Below are positions 9,760-19,122 of a DNA stretch of 64,000 nucleotides, in pieces. The stretch spans positions 2,892,501 to 2,956,500 of the forward strand of contig NZ_JACEGA010000001.1 in assembly GCF_014174405.1 (NCBI RefSeq), read 5' to 3'. The notes under the pieces are model-generated. The model was not told the origin of the DNA. It did not search any database and was given only the letters and a program-made list of their open reading frames with translations. The stretch comes from Variimorphobacter saccharofermentans. GTDB taxonomy: Bacteria > Bacillota > Clostridia > Lachnospirales > Lachnospiraceae. A program made the translations under genes and the position numbers. Each line of letters begins with the position of its first letter. Within the stretch, counting starts at the first letter, position 1.

Positions 9760-11175
9760 ATGTCTTCAAAGAAACAACCCGTCGGCTATTTGCCTGACGA
9801 AAGACCCCCCATCGTGGAATTAATCTTATTTGCATTGCAGCAAATCGTTGTAATGTTTCCCGCAACTGTTCTCGTTGCTATTCTTACTGGATTCCACGTA
9901 TCCACTACCATTTTTGCCAGCGGCTTGGCAACCCTATGTTTTATTCTTATTACCGGTAGAAAAATCCCCTTGTATTACGGTTCCAGCTTTTCTTACATTA
10001 CGGCAATTGTTTCTATCATGTCTGCAGAGCAATTTGCAACATATAGTCACAACGATAAAATCGCAATTGCTCAATTCGGTATCGTAATGTCAGGTTTCGT
10101 ATCCATAGCAGCCGGTATCATTATTCAGAAGTCAGGAAGAAAATTAATTGATAAGGTTCTTCCCGCTACAGTAACTGGTAGTATCGCTATTATTATTGGT
10201 TTATCCCTCGCGGCAAATGCTATGGGAAATGCAGCAAGCTCCGGCTATATCGCAGGTGTATTAGCAGCTCCAGCAGATTATTCAAGTACCATTGTATCAG
10301 CTGTAGAATCTGGTCAATATGCAAATTATTCTTGGATCATTGCTATTGTAACTCTTATTTCCACAATATTATATTCGGTATATTTGAAAGGCAAACTCAG
10401 TCAGTTGCCTATTCTTTTTGGCCTTTTAACAGGATATATCGTTGCTGTTATCATTGGTATAGTAACGGGTATTCCTTTTGTAAGCTTTAATACGATTGAA
10501 TCAGACAGTATCATAAGTCTGCCAATCTTTACTCTTCCGAAGCCGTCACTGGCTGCAATCGGTGCAATCATGCCAATAGCAATTGCAACCATTCCGGAAT
10601 CAACTGCTCATGTATATCAATTAGATATTTATGTAAACGACTTAGCAAAGAAGAAAAAAAGTGGTAAGGTATTCAATATTGCAGATAAGTTAGGTCTGAA
10701 CTTAATTGGTGATGGTATTGGTGATATCGTTTCCGGTATGATCGGTGGACCAGCAGGAACCAATTATGGTGAAAATATTAGTACCATGGCGATATCAAAA
10801 GTTTTCTCCATACCGGTGCTGATCGCCGCTTCCATCATTACTATGGTAATCTCCTGCTTTACACCATTAATTAATGCTGTATACTCCATACCAACCGCAG
10901 TTATTGGAGGCCTCTCCATTTACTTATTCGGTGTTATTGCTGCACAGGGTATCACCATTATGATGGATCGTAAGGTGGATATGTTTAAAGCAAAGAATAT
11001 GGCCATTATTGCTATCATCTTAATCATTGGTCTTGGTGGATCCTTCGGATTTAGTAATGGTATGATACCTCTGTTCGGTGTAGAGTTCCCTGCACTTGCT
11101 ACCGCAGCTGTAGTAGGCATCTTGATTAATCTTCTACTTTCCATCGGTGATAAAGAGGAAGAGACAGCCGAATAA
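9760..11175 (+). CDS. NCS2-family uracil/xanthine permease
   Basis: 471-residue nucleobase transporter with about 12-14 membrane helices. The UraA-type substrate motif is seen in the PESTAHVYQLD segment (near residue 285) and in GGPAGTNYGENISTMAISKV (near residue 325), which are diagnostic for uracil/xanthine carriers. Start ATG with an ideal AGGAGG site. Expected to import a nucleobase with protons across the cytoplasmic membrane. Convergent with a second nucleobase permease gene of a different subfamily. No purine or other known riboswitch is recognisable in the AT-rich leader. Uracil versus xanthine cannot be settled. Confidence 0.92.
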   Translation: MSSKKQPVGYLPDERPPIVELILFALQQIVVMFPATVLVAILTGFHVSTTIFASGLATLCFILITGRKIPLYYGSSFSYITAIVSIMSAEQFATYSHNDKIAIAQFGIVMSGFVSIAAGIIIQKSGRKLIDKVLPATVTGSIAIIIGLSLAANAMGNAASSGYIAGVLAAPADYSSTIVSAVESGQYANYSWIIAIVTLISTILYSVYLKGKLSQLPILFGLLTGYIVAVIIGIVTGIPFVSFNTIESDSIISLPIFTLPKPSLAAIGAIMPIAIATIPESTAHVYQLDIYVNDLAKKKKSGKVFNIADKLGLNLIGDGIGDIVSGMIGGPAGTNYGENISTMAISKVFSIPVLIAASIITMVISCFTPLINAVYSIPTAVIGGLSIYLFGVIAAQGITIMMDRKVDMFKAKNMAIIAIILIIGLGGSFGFSNGMIPLFGVEFPALATAAVVGILINLLLSIGDKEEETAE

Positions 11176-11229
11176 GAACCTGATTGTTAGAATGTCATAA
11201 ATAGAAACTATATTAAGACGTCATCATAA

Positions 11230-11286
11230 AAGAGAGCATATGCTGAATTGATAATCAATACAATTCAGCATATGCTCTCTTCTTTT
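11230..11286. terminator. Bidirectional terminator between the two permease genes
   Basis: A perfect 21-bp stem (11230-11250 with 11261-11281) and a 10-nt loop lie between convergent genes. An A-run precedes it and TCTTTT follows it, so it can stop transcription from both sides. Confidence 0.92.
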
Positions 11287-11356
11287 ACATTCCTATACGT
11301 ATCATCATTTCATCAATAAAAGGATTTAATATAAATTCCTTACTATGAACTATATA

Positions 11357-12721
11357 TTATATAATCGCAAGAATAACGAAATTAGCAATAAACAAAGCGG
11401 TTGCAACCCATAATACCGGGTTAATATCTTTCGCCTTTCCTTTTACAATCTTAACAATTACGTAGAAGATAAATCCACCAGCAATACCATAGGAAATACT
11501 ATAGCAAAGTGCCATGAAGATTGCAGCAAAGAATGCCGGAATAGCCTCTTCTAATTCATCCCATTTGATTTCTTTAAAGGAAGAAATCATCATAATACCT
11601 ACTGCAATTAAAGCAGGTGCTGTAGCCTGTGTAGGAACAATTCCTACGATCGGTGCAAGGAAGATACTTAGCAGGAATAAAGCTGCAGTCACAACAGAAG
11701 TAAGACCGGTACGTCCACCTGCTCCAATACCAGCAGCACTCTCTACATAGGTTGTTGTATTGGAGGTACCAACGATAGCACCAATACTGGTTGCGATAGA
11801 ATCTGCAAATAAAGCCTTGTCCATTTTAGATTTAAATCCTGTACCTTCTTCCAATGCCTTCTCATCCGCTTCATCAAAGATACCGGACTTTCTTCCTGTA
11901 CCGATAAATGTACCGATGGTATCAAAAGTATCGGATAAGCTAAATGCAAAAATAGTCATTATTACAAGCGGGATACGGGATGCATCACTAAACAGGGAGC
12001 CTAATCCCTCACTACCAAATGCAGCACCAAAGGTAGTGCCCAAATCCTTAAAGGAGTCAGCTAATCCTGCAGTAGCACCAAGAGTGCTTAAATCTACCAC
12101 CTTTAACGGAATTCCAAGAACGGTTGTAGCAGCAATTCCGATTATGATTGCACCCTTTACTTTTAATATAAGTAAAATAAAGGTAATCACAATACCTACC
12201 AACGCAAGGATAAGTCCTTTATTATCAAAATTAGACAGTGCTGGAACCCCAGATTCAAAGTTAACCATACCAATATTTAATAAACCAATATATGCAACAA
12301 AGATACCAATACCGCCACCGATTGCATGTTGTAAGCTCTCTGGTATTGCTTTAATAATCAGCTTACGGATCTTTGTAACAGTAATAATTACATTAATAAT
12401 ACCACAGATAAATACCATCATTAACGCTTCCTGCCAGGTAAATCCCAGACCAAAGCATACGGTATAGGTAAAGAATGCATTCAATCCCATACCAGGAGCC
12501 TGCGCATATGGAACATTAGCAAATAATCCCATAACCAAAGTTCCAGCTACTGATGCAATAATTGTTGCCAGAAATACCGCTCCCGCAGGCATTCCTGTTT
12601 GTGATAACATTCCCGGATTAACAAAGATGATGTAGGCCATAGCAAAGAAAGTAGTAATACCGGCTACCACTTCAGTCGAAACACTCGTTCCGTGCTCCTT
12701 CAGTTTAAAAAACTTTTCCAT
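11357..12721 (-). CDS. AzgA/PbuG-type purine permease
   Basis: 454-residue NCS2-like transporter of the AzgA/PbuG branch, which imports hypoxanthine, guanine or adenine. Typical motifs include NPGMLSQTGMP (near residue 45), PYAQAPGMGLNAFFTYTV (near residue 85), FDTIGTFIGTG (near residue 270) and GTSNTTTYVESAAGIGAGGRTG (near residue 325, split here by name only). The ATG at 12721 is preceded by AAAGGAGAG; an upstream extension to 12820 lacks a site. About 12 membrane helices, full length. It lies downstream of the EF-G-like gene on the same strand but is separated by a structured region. Confidence 0.92.
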   Translation of the reverse strand: MEKFFKLKEHGTSVSTEVVAGITTFFAMAYIIFVNPGMLSQTGMPAGAVFLATIIASVAGTLVMGLFANVPYAQAPGMGLNAFFTYTVCFGLGFTWQEALMMVFICGIINVIITVTKIRKLIIKAIPESLQHAIGGGIGIFVAYIGLLNIGMVNFESGVPALSNFDNKGLILALVGIVITFILLILKVKGAIIIGIAATTVLGIPLKVVDLSTLGATAGLADSFKDLGTTFGAAFGSEGLGSLFSDASRIPLVIMTIFAFSLSDTFDTIGTFIGTGRKSGIFDEADEKALEEGTGFKSKMDKALFADSIATSIGAIVGTSNTTTYVESAAGIGAGGRTGLTSVVTAALFLLSIFLAPIVGIVPTQATAPALIAVGIMMISSFKEIKWDELEEAIPAFFAAIFMALCYSISYGIAGGFIFYVIVKIVKGKAKDINPVLWVATALFIANFVILAII

Positions 12722-12870
12722 AAAAACTCTCCTTTGATTTAATTTTATAAAAAGAGAAATCCAATGGACCCCCCCAATTATACTAATCCCAGCTCTTAAT
12801 AATATGCCTTGTTCCCTCAAATGTAAACAAGCAAGTGTATGATAAGAGTTTTTGTAAAAAACGTATAGAA

Positions 12871-12944
12871 GGCTATCCTGTTATTCCCCTGTAAGGATGC
12901 AAATTCTTCTCATCCCATCCTACAACGTAGGTAACCGGATAGCC
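12871..12944 (-). other. Branched RNA structure or terminator after the EF-G-like gene
   Basis: Read on the minus strand, an 8-bp outer stem (GGCTATCC/GGATAGCC) encloses GTTA/TAAC, a CCTAC-GTT-GTAGG hairpin and a GGATG/CATCC hairpin. The structure starts 16 nt after the EF-G stop, and a T6 run follows 9 nt later. It may be the EF-G terminator or part of the leader of the purine permease. It does not match the purine riboswitch core. Confidence 0.55.
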
Positions 12945-12959
12945 CTCTGATATTAATCA

Positions 12960-15047
12960 TTAAGCTTCTGCTTCTTCTTCCTTTGCATTTTCTTCAATAA
13001 CCTTTTGCTGTACATCAGAAGGAGCCTGCTCATATCTTGAAAATTCATATGAGAATTCTCCAATTCCACCAGTCATAGATCTTAGATCAGTGGAATATCC
13101 ATATAGTTCAGCCATCGGAATATCTGCTATAATTTCTTGTTTTCCGCCAGAAACCGGGTTCATTCCTAGTACTCTGCCGCGTCGTTTATTCAGATCACCC
13201 ATAATATCACCGGTGAATTTATCTGGTACAAGTACTTTTAGGGAAGCAATTGGTTCAAGAAGTACCGGAGACGCTTCCATAAATCCTTGCTTGAAAGCCT
13301 GAATGGTCGCTAGCTTAAATGCCATTTCAGAGGAGTCAACCGGATGATACGAACCATCCACCAATGTAGCTTTTATTCCCACTACTGGATATCCGGCAAC
13401 TGGACCCTTTAATACAGATTCTGCTACTCCCTTTTCTACTGCCGGGAAATAATTCTTCGGTACGGCTCCACCGAAAATCTTCTCCTCAAAGATATAATGC
13501 TTTTCAAGATCACCGGAAGGTTCAAATTCGATATGAACATCACCGTATTGACCATGACCGCCGGATTGTTTCTTATGCTTACCCTGAACCCGAACCTTTT
13601 TACGAATTGTCTCACGGAAGGGAATTCTGGGTTTCATAACCTCAATCTCAACCTTATACTTTGTTAGAAGCTTATTTACTACTATATCAAGCTGTTGGTC
13701 ACCAATTCCATATATTAAAGATTGACGGTTTTCTTTATCATTTACGATCTTTAGAGTAAGGTCTTCATCCATCAGCTTTGCAAGCGCCTGGGATACCTTA
13801 TCATCATCACCCTTATTCTTCGTCTTATAGCGTAAATAAGTATAAGGCGTTGATACCTCAATACGATCGTATATCACAGGATTTGCCTTGGTTGACAGGG
13901 TATCTCCTGTAGTGGTATTAGTAAGCTTACCCAGTGCTCCGATATCGCCTGCATGGAGCTCATTTACCTCAATCTGCTCTTTACCTCTTAAGACATAGAT
14001 ACGATTTACTTTTTCTTCTGCATCCTTTTCTGCGTTGTAAATCGCCATATCAGATTTTAACACACCGGAACATACTTTGAAAAGAGAAAACTTTCCGATA
14101 AACGGATCGGCAATGGTTTTAAATACTCTTGCGCTAAACGGCTTTTTCTCATCATAATCTGCTGTAAATTCTTCTCCAGTCTTAGTATTTTTTCCGACTA
14201 TATTCTTCTTACTTGGGTCCGGGAAGTATTTTTCAATTGCCTGCAGTAACATAGTCGTTCCCTGAGCATTAATACCGGAGCCCATCATTACCGGCACTAC
14301 TGAGCCATCTATTACATTATTTCGAAGCGCACTAGAGATTTCTTCTTGAGTAAACTCCTCGCCTGAAAAATATTTTTCCATTAATTCTTCGCTGGTTTCT
14401 GCAACCGCTTCCAATAAGACTTCTCTAAACTTCGATAGATTTTCCTGACTATAATCTGGAATCTCACATTCTTCATAATTACTTGCTGTTGTAAATCTTC
14501 TGCCTGCCATCTTTACAACATTAACAAATCCAACAAATTTCTCATTTTCTCTAATCGGAATATGGAATGGAGCAATCTTCTTACCATATAGCTCCGTTAA
14601 TTTCTCAACTACCTCACGATAACTTGCGTTATCATCATCCATATCAGTTACAAAGAAAATCCTAGGTAAATTATATTTCTCACAAAAATCCCAGGCTTTT
14701 AATGTACCTACTTCTACGCCTGCTTTTGCTGAAACTAATATTACCGCTGCATCCGCAACCGCCAATGCTTCCTCAACTTCACCAACAAAGTCAAAGTACC
14801 CTGGCGTGTCCAAAAAATTAATCTTAATGCCTTCAAATTCAATAGGTATTACTGTGGTACTAATTGAGAATAGTCTCTTTTGTTCCTCTTTGTCATAGTC
14901 ACTGATTGTATTTCCCTCTTCCACTCTTCCCTGACGCTTTAAAATTCCTGTTGTATACGCCATGGCTTCGACTAAAGTAGTCTTGCCACAGCCACCGTGG
15001 CCTAACAGAACAACATTGCGAATCTTTTCTGAAGTGTAAACATTCAT
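12960..15047 (-). CDS. EF-G-like translational GTPase (FusA2 type)
   Basis: 695-residue protein with the full EF-G architecture: GTPase domain, domain II, and domains III-V (RGRVLGMNP and ADIPMAELYGYSTDLRSMTGG near the end). G1 reads GHGGCGKTT (residues 16-24), as in the non-canonical EF-G paralogues, not AHIDAGKTT. G3 is DTPG (80-83). G4, normally NKxD, reads TDMD (134-137), which is striking. The ATG at 15047 follows GGAGG by 8 nt. No rpsL/rpsG/tuf neighbours exist, so it is not the str-operon EF-G. Likely acts on the ribosome, perhaps under stress; the exact role is unknown. Confidence 0.9.
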   Translation of the reverse strand: MNVYTSEKIRNVVLLGHGGCGKTTLVEAMAYTTGILKRQGRVEEGNTISDYDKEEQKRLFSISTTVIPIEFEGIKINFLDTPGYFDFVGEVEEALAVADAAVILVSAKAGVEVGTLKAWDFCEKYNLPRIFFVTDMDDDNASYREVVEKLTELYGKKIAPFHIPIRENEKFVGFVNVVKMAGRRFTTASNYEECEIPDYSQENLSKFREVLLEAVAETSEELMEKYFSGEEFTQEEISSALRNNVIDGSVVPVMMGSGINAQGTTMLLQAIEKYFPDPSKKNIVGKNTKTGEEFTADYDEKKPFSARVFKTIADPFIGKFSLFKVCSGVLKSDMAIYNAEKDAEEKVNRIYVLRGKEQIEVNELHAGDIGALGKLTNTTTGDTLSTKANPVIYDRIEVSTPYTYLRYKTKNKGDDDKVSQALAKLMDEDLTLKIVNDKENRQSLIYGIGDQQLDIVVNKLLTKYKVEIEVMKPRIPFRETIRKKVRVQGKHKKQSGGHGQYGDVHIEFEPSGDLEKHYIFEEKIFGGAVPKNYFPAVEKGVAESVLKGPVAGYPVVGIKATLVDGSYHPVDSSEMAFKLATIQAFKQGFMEASPVLLEPIASLKVLVPDKFTGDIMGDLNKRRGRVLGMNPVSGGKQEIIADIPMAELYGYSTDLRSMTGGIGEFSYEFSRYEQAPSDVQQKVIEENAKEEEAEA

Positions 15048-15413
15048 AATGATTTCCTCCAATACGCTTATAGTAAGTAGTAGGGTCCAATAAATCTCCC
15101 ATGAATACCTCTTAGTATATTTTACTAGAGGAAGATAACTTTTACAATAGTTTTGTGGAAATATACACAAAGATTCACTGTAGTTTCTTACTTTAGATTT
15201 CTTTTTCGCTTTAAACCGTAACGCTTTAATGTATTAATGTATTGACATGGACTTCTAACAAGTGTATACTAAGCTACACCGTGGACTAATAAATCTTAGT
15301 GAATGCATGTATTACTTGATTTATGATTTCTTGAAGATTTTCCAAATATGCTTATACAATCAAAGAAATGAAACATAATAAACATAATACGTTTAACAGA
15401 GAGGATGATGTAA
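15048..15413 (+). promoter_or_regulatory. Divergent intergenic region with the aroF promoter
   Basis: No gene is seen. A consensus-like promoter faces aroF: TTGACA at 15242-15247, a 17-bp spacer, and TATACT at 15265-15270. This leaves a leader of about 135 nt. A small ACTAA...TTAGT hairpin lies in the leader, without a recognisable riboswitch or T-box. The minus-strand EF-G-like gene starts from the other side. Confidence 0.75.
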
Positions 15414-16427
15414 ATGATTATCGTAATGAAGCCCCGTGCGAAAATGGAATCTATCGAACGGATCAAAGCAATTATCGAAGAAAATGGATTGGACGCCCAC
15501 ATCTCCGCAGGTAAGGAAGTAACCATAATCGGAGTAGTCGGAGATAAATCAAAACTGCTGGAGCATAATCTGGAAATCTTTGATGATGTAGATAAAATAG
15601 TAGCAGTTACAGAAAGTTACAAGCTTGCAAATAAGAAATTTCATCCGGAGCCATCTGTAATAAGGGTTGGAAATGTAACGATCGGTGGTGACTCTCTGGT
15701 CATCATGTCCGGTCCCTGTGCTGTAGAAAGCAAGGAGCAATTGCTGGCAACTGCTCATGCAATTAAGAAAGCAGGTGCACAGATATTAAGAGGCGGTGCA
15801 TACAAGCCAAGAACATCCCCCTATGCCTTCCAGGGATTAGAGGAAGAAGGCCTTAAGTATATGAAGGAAGCTCGGGAAGAGACTGGTCTTCCAGTTATTT
15901 GTGAAGTAACCAGTCTTAATGCAATTGAGGCAGCCGTAAAATATGTTGATATGCTTCAGATCGGAGCCAGGAATATGCAGAATTTCTATCTCCTTAAGGA
16001 AGCAGGAAAATCCGGTCTTCCCGTTCTATTAAAACGAGGTCTCTCCGCAACCATTGATGAATGGCTGAATGCCTCCGAGTATATTATTGCAGAAGGCAAT
16101 CCCAATGTGGTACTCTGTGAGAGAGGTATCCGCACCTTTGAGACTGCTACCAGAAACACCTTAGACATTAGCGCTGTACCGGTCATTAAAGAAAAGAGTC
16201 ATTTGCCGATTATTGTAGATCCCAGCCATGCCACAGGAGTTAGAGCCTATGTAAAGCCTCTATCCATGGGCGCAGTGGCTGTAGGTGCAGACGGATTAAT
16301 GATTGAAACTCATCCGAATCCTTCCTGCGCTTTATCCGATGGTCCTCAATCACTAACCTTTGAGCAATTTGAAGATTTAACTAAGGATCTTAAACCACTG
16401 GCAGCAATGATGGGAAAAAAGTTATAA
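15414..16427 (+). CDS. aroF: 3-deoxy-7-phosphoheptulonate (DAHP) synthase, class I-beta
   Basis: 337 residues. Condenses phosphoenolpyruvate and erythrose-4-phosphate, the first step of the shikimate pathway. An N-terminal ferredoxin-like regulatory domain (about residues 1-70) precedes the barrel, as in Thermotoga-type enzymes. Active-site motifs SGPCAVES (near 100), GGAYKPRTSPYAFQG (near 128), GARNMQN, LLKRG and the metal-binding DPSHATG (near 265) are intact. GAGAGGATG-type ribosome site. First gene of an aroF-tyrA-aroA cluster on the plus strand; the N-terminal domain suggests tyrosine or phenylalanine feedback. Confidence 0.95.
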   Translation: MIIVMKPRAKMESIERIKAIIEENGLDAHISAGKEVTIIGVVGDKSKLLEHNLEIFDDVDKIVAVTESYKLANKKFHPEPSVIRVGNVTIGGDSLVIMSGPCAVESKEQLLATAHAIKKAGAQILRGGAYKPRTSPYAFQGLEEEGLKYMKEAREETGLPVICEVTSLNAIEAAVKYVDMLQIGARNMQNFYLLKEAGKSGLPVLLKRGLSATIDEWLNASEYIIAEGNPNVVLCERGIRTFETATRNTLDISAVPVIKEKSHLPIIVDPSHATGVRAYVKPLSMGAVAVGADGLMIETHPNPSCALSDGPQSLTFEQFEDLTKDLKPLAAMMGKKL

Positions 16428-16560
16428 TAAACAGCAGCAAGAGAATGAATAATTTACATGCTCAGTATGAATTAGATTTATGTTGCACATATAACAATGC
16501 AACAGCTATAATAGGGAACATAGAAAAAATGATAAGATAAACAAGATACAGGAGGTTTTC

Positions 16561-17682
16561 ATGAAGGATTTAGAGACTGATTTTAAGATTGGATTTATTG
16601 GATTTGGGTTAATCGGAGGCTCCATTGCACGTGCATTACGAAAGATTAATATAGAATATTATCTTATAGCCTATGATTATCACAAGGACAATCCGAGTAC
16701 TGACTTAAAAGCAGCTCTCGACGATGGAGTTCTGAATGAGGTCTCACACTCACTAAATGATTTTCATGATTGTGATATCATTTTTCTGTGTGCACCTGTT
16801 TTGAAGAATATTGAATATCTAAAGGAATTAAAACTTATCGTAAACCCTACCTGTATTATAACGGATGTGGGTAGTGTTAAAAGTAATATCCACACTGCAG
16901 TCTCTGAGCTTAATATGGAGAGTCAATTTGTTGGAGGTCACCCCATGACCGGTTCCGAGAAAACTGGTTATCTCAACTCCTATGCTTTGCTTTTAGAGAA
17001 TGCTTATTATATCTTAACTCCAACAAAGCAAACACCAAAGGATATGATCGATTTGCTACAGAGCCTGGTAAAAAAGATGGGTTCTATTCCGATTATTCTT
17101 GATGCATATGAGCATGATGAGATCACTGCTGCCATAAGCCATTTACCACATATCATAGCTGCACAGCTGGTTAATCTTGTAAGAGATTCTGATGATGAAA
17201 CGGAGAAGATGAGAACCCTTGCAGCTGGCGGCTTTAAGGATATTACAAGAATTGCCTCCTCATCACCAATTATGTGGCAAAATATCTGCTTAACCAATGC
17301 GAATGTAATCATACAGCTTCTGGACCGATACATATTATCCTTAAAGGCTGCTTCTGACGCTTTGGCACAAAATGATGGGGACTTTCTATATAAAATGTTT
17401 GATACTGCAGGTGAGTATCGCAATGCTATTCCAAATAAATCAACTGGAATGATTATTAAGCTATTCGAGATTTATCTGGATATCCGTGATGAGGCCGGTG
17501 CTATTGCAACAATCGCTACATTACTTGCCAGTAACCAGATCAGCATTAAGAATATCGGAATTATTCATAACAGGGAGTTTGAAGAAGGCGTATTGAAAAT
17601 AGAGTTTTACGATGAACAGGCAAAAATGCAGGCAGTGGAATTATTAGGCCGCTATAATTATAGAATACATGAAAGAAAATAG
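16561..17682 (+). CDS. tyrA: Prephenate dehydrogenase with C-terminal ACT domain
   Basis: 373 residues. Oxidises and decarboxylates prephenate to 4-hydroxyphenylpyruvate for tyrosine synthesis. The N-terminal Rossmann fold shows GFGLIGGSIARAL (near residue 15). The prephenate-binding segment includes VGGHPMTGSEKTGY (near residue 123) and ITAAISHLPHIIAA (near residue 190). The last 75 residues form an ACT domain (AGAIATIATLLASNQISIKNIGI), a likely site for tyrosine feedback. AGGAGG precedes the ATG. It lies between aroF and aroA. Confidence 0.94.
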   Translation: MKDLETDFKIGFIGFGLIGGSIARALRKINIEYYLIAYDYHKDNPSTDLKAALDDGVLNEVSHSLNDFHDCDIIFLCAPVLKNIEYLKELKLIVNPTCIITDVGSVKSNIHTAVSELNMESQFVGGHPMTGSEKTGYLNSYALLLENAYYILTPTKQTPKDMIDLLQSLVKKMGSIPIILDAYEHDEITAAISHLPHIIAAQLVNLVRDSDDETEKMRTLAAGGFKDITRIASSSPIMWQNICLTNANVIIQLLDRYILSLKAASDALAQNDGDFLYKMFDTAGEYRNAIPNKSTGMIIKLFEIYLDIRDEAGAIATIATLLASNQISIKNIGIIHNREFEEGVLKIEFYDEQAKMQAVELLGRYNYRIHERK

Positions 17683-17768
17683 GTTATCGATATTAAGCCA
17701 GATGATATTAGAATATACAATATTAAGTAATATAACAACGTTTTATGATAATAAAGGAGATTACATTC

Positions 17769-19070
17769 ATGATTTTTCAAAAACAAGGTCCCTTAAGAGG
17801 TACAATCGCTGTACCAGGTGATAAATCCATATCACACCGGGCTATTATGTTCGGTGCATTGGCGGAAGGTATCACTGAGGTCACTAATTTCTTACGGGGT
17901 GCTGACTGCCTCTCCACAATAAGATGTTTTCGTCAACTAGGGATTGACATCAATGACGATCCCGCTTCTGATCGGATTATCGTACACGGGAAAGGACTTT
18001 ATGGCTTAACTCCTCCTAAGGATATGCTAGATGTCGGCAATAGCGGCACCACGATGCGTCTTATCTCCGGTATTCTATGTGGACAGAATTTTCCTGTCTC
18101 ATTAACCGGTGATGAATCCATACAACGAAGACCCATGGGCAGAATTATGACACCTCTTACACAGATGGGGGCTGAGATTGAAAGTATCAGAGGTAACAAC
18201 TGCGCTCCTTTATCAATTAATAAGACAAAGAAGAATAATACCCGCTTACGTGGTATTCATTACAAATCTCCTGTAGCATCCGCTCAGATAAAGTCCTGTG
18301 TATTGCTGGCAGGTTTATATGCAGAGGGAGAAACCAGTGTAACTGAACCCTCCCTATCCCGAAATCATACCGAATTGATGCTGAGAGAATTCGGTGCGGA
18401 TATAAAATCAATGGACCTTACAGCAGCAATTACACCGAATCCTCACTTAACAGGTCATAAAATCCAAGTACCCGGAGATATCTCCTCCGCTGCTTACTTT
18501 ATAGCAGCAGGATTGATGGTCCCTAATTCTGAAGTTATTATCAAAAACGTTGGTATTAATCCTACCAGAGATGGCATCCTGCGCGTCTGTAAGCAAATGG
18601 GCGCAGATATTCGTCTCGAGAATATCATCGATCATGGTGGTGAGCCAGTGGCTGATCTTGTGGTACGTCACAGTGAACTTTACTCTACCGAAGTGAGTGG
18701 CTCTGTTATCCCCACCCTTATTGATGAAATACCGATTATTGCTGTATTGGCATGCTTCGCTAAGGGCCAGACAGTTATTAAGGATGCAGCCGAGCTGAAG
18801 GTAAAGGAATCCAACCGTATTGATGTTATGGTGGATAATCTCTCTCGAATGGGTGCTGACATTATAGCGACTGAAGACGGTATGATTATTAATGGTGGTA
18901 AGCCTCTGCACAGCGCAGTCATTGACAGCAAGGATGATCATAGAATTGCTATGTCCTTTGCAATCGCCAGCCTGATGGCAGAGGGTGATACCGAAATCCG
19001 TGGTGCAGAATGCGTTAATATTTCTTATCCCAATTTCTATTCGGATTTAAGGAAGCTGCAAATACTATAA
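17769..19070 (+). CDS. aroA: 3-phosphoshikimate 1-carboxyvinyltransferase (EPSP synthase)
   Basis: 433 residues. Transfers enolpyruvate from PEP to shikimate-3-phosphate. Motifs are PGDKSISHRAIM (near 16), the LDVGNSGTTMRL glycine segment (near 85), SLSRNHTELML, EIPIIAVLAC (near 310), KVKESNRID (near 337) and DDHRIAMSFAIA (near 380). The ATG at 17769 was chosen because AAAGGAG lies 9 nt upstream. The PEP-pocket sequence after NSGTT differs from the plant-type enzyme, so it is probably a class II EPSP synthase. Follows tyrA with an 86-bp gap; probably one operon. Confidence 0.95.
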   Translation: MIFQKQGPLRGTIAVPGDKSISHRAIMFGALAEGITEVTNFLRGADCLSTIRCFRQLGIDINDDPASDRIIVHGKGLYGLTPPKDMLDVGNSGTTMRLISGILCGQNFPVSLTGDESIQRRPMGRIMTPLTQMGAEIESIRGNNCAPLSINKTKKNNTRLRGIHYKSPVASAQIKSCVLLAGLYAEGETSVTEPSLSRNHTELMLREFGADIKSMDLTAAITPNPHLTGHKIQVPGDISSAAYFIAAGLMVPNSEVIIKNVGINPTRDGILRVCKQMGADIRLENIIDHGGEPVADLVVRHSELYSTEVSGSVIPTLIDEIPIIAVLACFAKGQTVIKDAAELKVKESNRIDVMVDNLSRMGADIIATEDGMIINGGKPLHSAVIDSKDDHRIAMSFAIASLMAEGDTEIRGAECVNISYPNFYSDLRKLQIL

Positions 19071-19122
19071 TCTTACTATGTATAGCCATCACTAATTATC
19101 GTTATTCTACAGATAACTCAAG

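Noticed and set aside
11760..12467. Long plus-strand frame (235 codons) opposite the purine permease
   Set aside because: It mirrors the codon pattern of the real permease on the other strand and has no start signal; its translation is low-complexity.
12871..12944. tRNA-like length and acceptor-like stem
   Set aside because: An 8-bp end stem and 74 nt fit a tRNA superficially, but there is no TTCGA loop, no D-loop GG, and no anticodon arm with the right spacing on either strand.
18447..18941. Minus-strand frame of 164 codons opposite aroA
   Set aside because: It is a shadow of the conserved EPSP synthase gene, without ribosome site or domain similarity.
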